This document shows positions 60,979-64,000 of a stretch of 64,000 nt of DNA, piece by piece. The first letter of the stretch is position 1. Each line of letters begins with the position of its first letter. Below the pieces are notes generated by a model, which saw nothing but the letters and a program-made list of their open reading frames with translations, searched no databases and was not told the origin of the DNA. This DNA is from Chamaecrista fasciculata (taxonomy: Eukaryota; Streptophyta; Magnoliopsida; Fabales; Fabaceae), in NCBI GenBank assembly GCA_003254925.1, contig QANZ01016777.1, positions 100,707-164,706 of the forward strand. The letters run 5' to 3'. Position numbers and translations under genes: made by a program.

Positions 60979-63069
60979 TGTTGGGAAATCACAGAGCGAG
61001 CGCAGCGGAAGAAATATAAAAAAAAAACCTTTAAGTTAACGCAGCTCATATGATTTCCTACCAGGATCCACTATATGAATTTATACTAGAAAACGAAAAG
61101 AGGTTTACCAAAAACAATCGGTGGCTTTTGAGTTCGCGATTCTGAGAAGTCCACTGCGAGTGTCCTTCCTCTACCGGTGATCCACACGAGCAGTTTGGCA
61201 GATGCCTAGGTGCTAGCCTCCTTCACTTCTTCCCAAGTGAATACGAGAACTCTATCTACGGTTCTTAAAATTCAAGAACTGTTCTTGAACCTTAAGAATG
61301 GGTGGCGCCTATGATCACAAGAACCCTTCTTGTTTACACTCAAAACCCTAAAATTAGGGTGCAAGTCGAACTTCCTCTCTCTCTTTGAGAAAGTCGACTT
61401 CCTCTCTCTCTACCCTCTAGGGTTAGCCAAATTTTCTCTCTCTTGAATTAACAAGTGTTGTGCAAGTCAACTTTGGCCTTCCTTTTATAGAGTTAGGGAG
61501 TTGATAATTATAATTAGGATTATCAAATTATAAAATTATAAGATTACAATAATATTATAATTTTAGGCCTTGAATTCTTAATTAAAATATTACATTAATA
61601 TCTTAATTTGAATTCAAAATGCAATCTTGAGATTCAAAATGCAAGATCAAATCTTGCACATGGACCCCACCAAGAATGCGCCATTCTCCCTTTATTTTTA
61701 AGGAATTTAATAAATCAAAATAACAATCCTAACTCTTAGGAAGTTATAACCAACTTATTCATTTCCAACAATATTGAATTAAAATATTACCCTAATATCT
61801 TTAATTCAAAATTTGAATCTTGAAATCAAAATCAAATCTTGAATTTAAATTCAAACCATGATTCTAATTAACAAAACATTTCTATTAATTAAAACCAATA
61901 TATATGAGGCGCCATCCTCACTCTCATTATCCTAATATTAGTGAATTTAATAAATCAATAATCTCCTAACTTTTAGGAAGCTTATTTAATTTATTATTCC
62001 CTAATATTTTAAACAAGAATATAATTGTAAATAGATTAATCTAATTAACTATTTAACAATTAATATATTTAAACTTGTCTAACAAATTTAAATATCATAA
62101 ATGTAGATATTATTTAAGACAAGATTTCATGTCCTAAGACATTCAACTATGTCTTAAATTGTGTCACCAAAGTGACTCACGAATTAACCCTAATTCGTGT
62201 CCCATTACGGCATCTTGATCCTGCTCATGTCTGACCCAGCAGGCCTCACGTGAAGTTGGCAGCAAGTCATCTCTATGACTCACAAGTCGAGAGCGGACTC
62301 TAGCAAGCCATCACGACTACCCAAAACACGTGAGTTATCGTTTTAACTAAAACCGATTTAACCTTAGTACCACCTTGACATAATCCCTATTGTCACACGA
62401 TACTTTGGTCATGGATAAGGCACTGGAAAGTCATCCTTAATCCAAACCATAACTTTCTCGATTCCTTGAGTTAGTCTCATTTCCCTGTGTGGCCACACAT
62501 TCCTTGGACAGATTCATCGAGGGCGCCAGTTAAATATCTCTCATCTTTAATGAGGGACAAAATTCCATTTTGGTCAACCACATTCCTCAGCACGGTAAAC
62601 AACCAAACCCGTACCTAACCTGTATAGCTACCCTGCTACGGGCAACGTTGGACTAAGCCAAAGTTTGACATCTACAACGCTGGAATAGTCAAGACCTCAG
62701 GTCTAAGGGCATCGTGACAAGAGTACAGGAGAGGCTAGCTCATGACTAAAACCCATGCAGGACTCTCCGGGTCAGTCCAGCAACTTGTAACCCTTTACAT
62801 AATTGCACCATGACTCTCGAGAAGCATCTAGTGCATGTATCTCCATACACCGAGGTCATGTTGGTCTTGGTTCATTCTCGTTCCCACGAGAATAATCGAC
62901 CAGGGGCAGTTTTAGATTAATTATCACATAATTAATCAAGGACGCTATCATAGTAAACATGCTAATAATATGATAACAACATAATTTATCATCTATAAAT
63001 TAATCAAAATAATATGTTCACACAAGACATATACATAAAATGATTGGCCCTAGGGCACAATCTCCATCA
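60979..63069 (-). mobile_element. Solo LTR of a Ty1-copia-like retrotransposon (2.1 kb)
   Basis: The element starts TGTTGGGAAATC and ends CTCCATCA. Read on the minus strand it is tgatggagattgtgcccta...atttcccaaca, with the TG...CA ends of an LTR. It is flanked by the 5-bp duplication gtcat (60974-60978 and 63070-63074). On the minus strand a TATA box (ctctataaaaggaag, near 61490) is followed by a CT/GA-rich leader. No primer-binding site, gag or pol lies next to it, so this is a single LTR left by recombination between two LTRs. Copia assignment comes from the end sequences and is moderate. Confidence 0.8.
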
Positions 63070-63369
63070 GTCATTTGGTTTTGGTTTTTCATGGTCAGTT
63101 GGTGATTTATTTAGCATACAGTTGAAATGAGGGGTTTTTTCTGCAAGATTTTGCTGAAATGGTATAAAGTAAGCTTTTTTGGCTTTGTAGTTATGTCGGC
63201 TGATTCTGGGTTTTGGTTGTCATTTGCTTTTCGTTTTCCAATTCTGGGTTTATTTTTCTGCAAATTCTGGGTTTATTTAAATTAAAGTCTGCTCCTTTTA
63301 TCTGTTTTTGCCGGGGTTGTTTCCTATATGATGCATTTTCCTTGACTTGGTGACGATGTGCTTTTTCAG

Positions 63370-63490
63370 GTGGAAAGAATTAATAATTGTTGATCGAATC
63401 AGCAAAGACAATTCTGGCAATGTTACTCCAGAATACTTAGTCAAGTGGGGCAAGGACTATCTTATGCTGAAGTGACATGGTATGATGACT
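63370..63490 (+). pseudogene. Fragment of a CHD1/CHR5-like chromodomain, frameshifted
   Basis: After a pyrimidine tract and AG, the first frame reads VERI. A second frame reads IVDRISKDNSGNVTPEYLVK then W, and a third reads QGLSYAEVTWYDD. Together they follow one chromodomain of plant CHD1-type remodellers (CHR5), which have PEYLVKWQGLSYAE. There is one extra base after VERI and two extra after the Trp, so the reading frame is broken twice although the net shift is zero. No ATPase domain follows within the window. It could be a pseudogene, or a real exon with assembly errors in a gene continuing to the right. Confidence 0.65.
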
Positions 63491-64000
63491 CTATTTTTTG
63501 CAGTATTCTTTAGCTGTGGTTGTTTTTGTGCTGTTTAGTTGATACTATGCAAATTGGGATACTGATTGTTTTTGTTTGATGAGGGGCTGAAGAGTTATAC
63601 TTTTTTGGAGACTAATATTTGTTTTTGTTTCTCTTTGTAGTGATTTATGAGTTAATACACTATACAGCAGGAAACTTTGGTGGTGTTTCTGCTCACATGC
63701 CCTTAATCCAAGTGATTGTACCTCAAGTTATGAGTCTAAAATCACATCTTAGCGATTGTTCAAAGGTATGCAGTTATACATTCCTGAATTTCTTAACTTG
63801 CTTATCCTGAGGCATGGCTAATTCTCTTTATCGAATCAAGTGTATAATAGAAAATTTTGATGGGAAAATTGTGCAATTATTCATGATAGAATCACAATTT
63901 TCCAATTCTACAATCTCTTTTAATGTCCATTATTTAGGCCATCTGTGCTCAACTCATTTGAAGTTTTATGTCTGTTCATCCTATTGGTTTTTCTCTTAAT
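63491..64000 (+). other. Right edge, downstream of the chromodomain fragment
   Basis: A possible exon at about 63640-63765, preceded by a pyrimidine tract and AG and ending aag|gtatgc, reads ELIHYTAGNFGGVSAHMPL. I do not recognise it, and it does not resemble the part of CHD proteins that should follow. The window ends without a clear gene. Confidence 0.3.

Noticed and set aside
1..64000. CRISPR array, bacterial operon, integrated virus or biosynthetic cluster
   Set aside because: No regular spaced repeats, no prokaryotic gene layout, no viral polymerase or coat-type domain, and neighbouring genes are functionally unrelated.

Overview
The window is nuclear DNA of a dicot plant. It is AT-rich and carries spliced genes with canonical plant introns: ULTRAPETALA, SCAMP, a STRUBBELIG-family receptor, a GH3 enzyme and a mitochondrial lipoyl synthase. 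Between them lie plant-type transposon remnants. The species cannot be named from the sequence. The assembly is a draft: it has two N blocks (25912-26032 and 47288-48260) and five single-N joins (7549, 24430, 31449, 35494, 44219).

Genes in order: ULTRAPETALA-like trithorax factor (603-1539, +, 3 exons); NAF1-like H/ACA snoRNP assembly factor (2504-5728, -, 3 exons); small zinc-ribbon protein (10156-10362, -); SCAMP (15085-20155, -, 13 exons); SRF-type LRR receptor pseudokinase (22499-29295, -, 16 exons); mitochondrial lipoyl synthase (37113-40332, +, 4 exons); basic protein with an N-terminal lipidation motif (44412-45266, +, single exon); GH3 acyl-amido synthetase (54369-57097, -, 4 exons); and broken pieces of a CHD1/CHR5-like remodeller at the right edge (about 60.2-63.5 kb). 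Exon joins were checked by reading frame; each multi-exon model gives one open frame. The genes are functionally unrelated, so the window is ordinary gene space and not a pathway cluster.

The intergenic DNA is the more unusual part. Seven long-inverted-repeat (foldback) elements have 9-bp target-site duplications, as in the Mutator superfamily: 20490-20816, 41390-41926, 42635-43692, 46606-48702, 51483-51850, 53065-54320 and 58059-58524. Two of them share related terminal repeats and carry pieces of host genes. The element at 42635 holds a fasciclin-like arabinogalactan (FLA) piece. The element at 53065 holds an NHL/LEA2 piece and sits 48 bp beyond the GH3 stop codon. Other repeats are a pair of tRNA-derived SINEs in opposite orientation (one with a perfect 17-bp duplication), a hAT-like element with 17-bp inverted ends, two copies of a GGGTA-rich element, three LTR-promoter-like remnants, and a 2.1-kb solo LTR flanked by GTCAT.

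No wholly new biological system is evident. The best leads are the gene-capturing foldback family, the SINE family, two GC-AG introns required by the reading frame, and the fragmented CHD-like locus.
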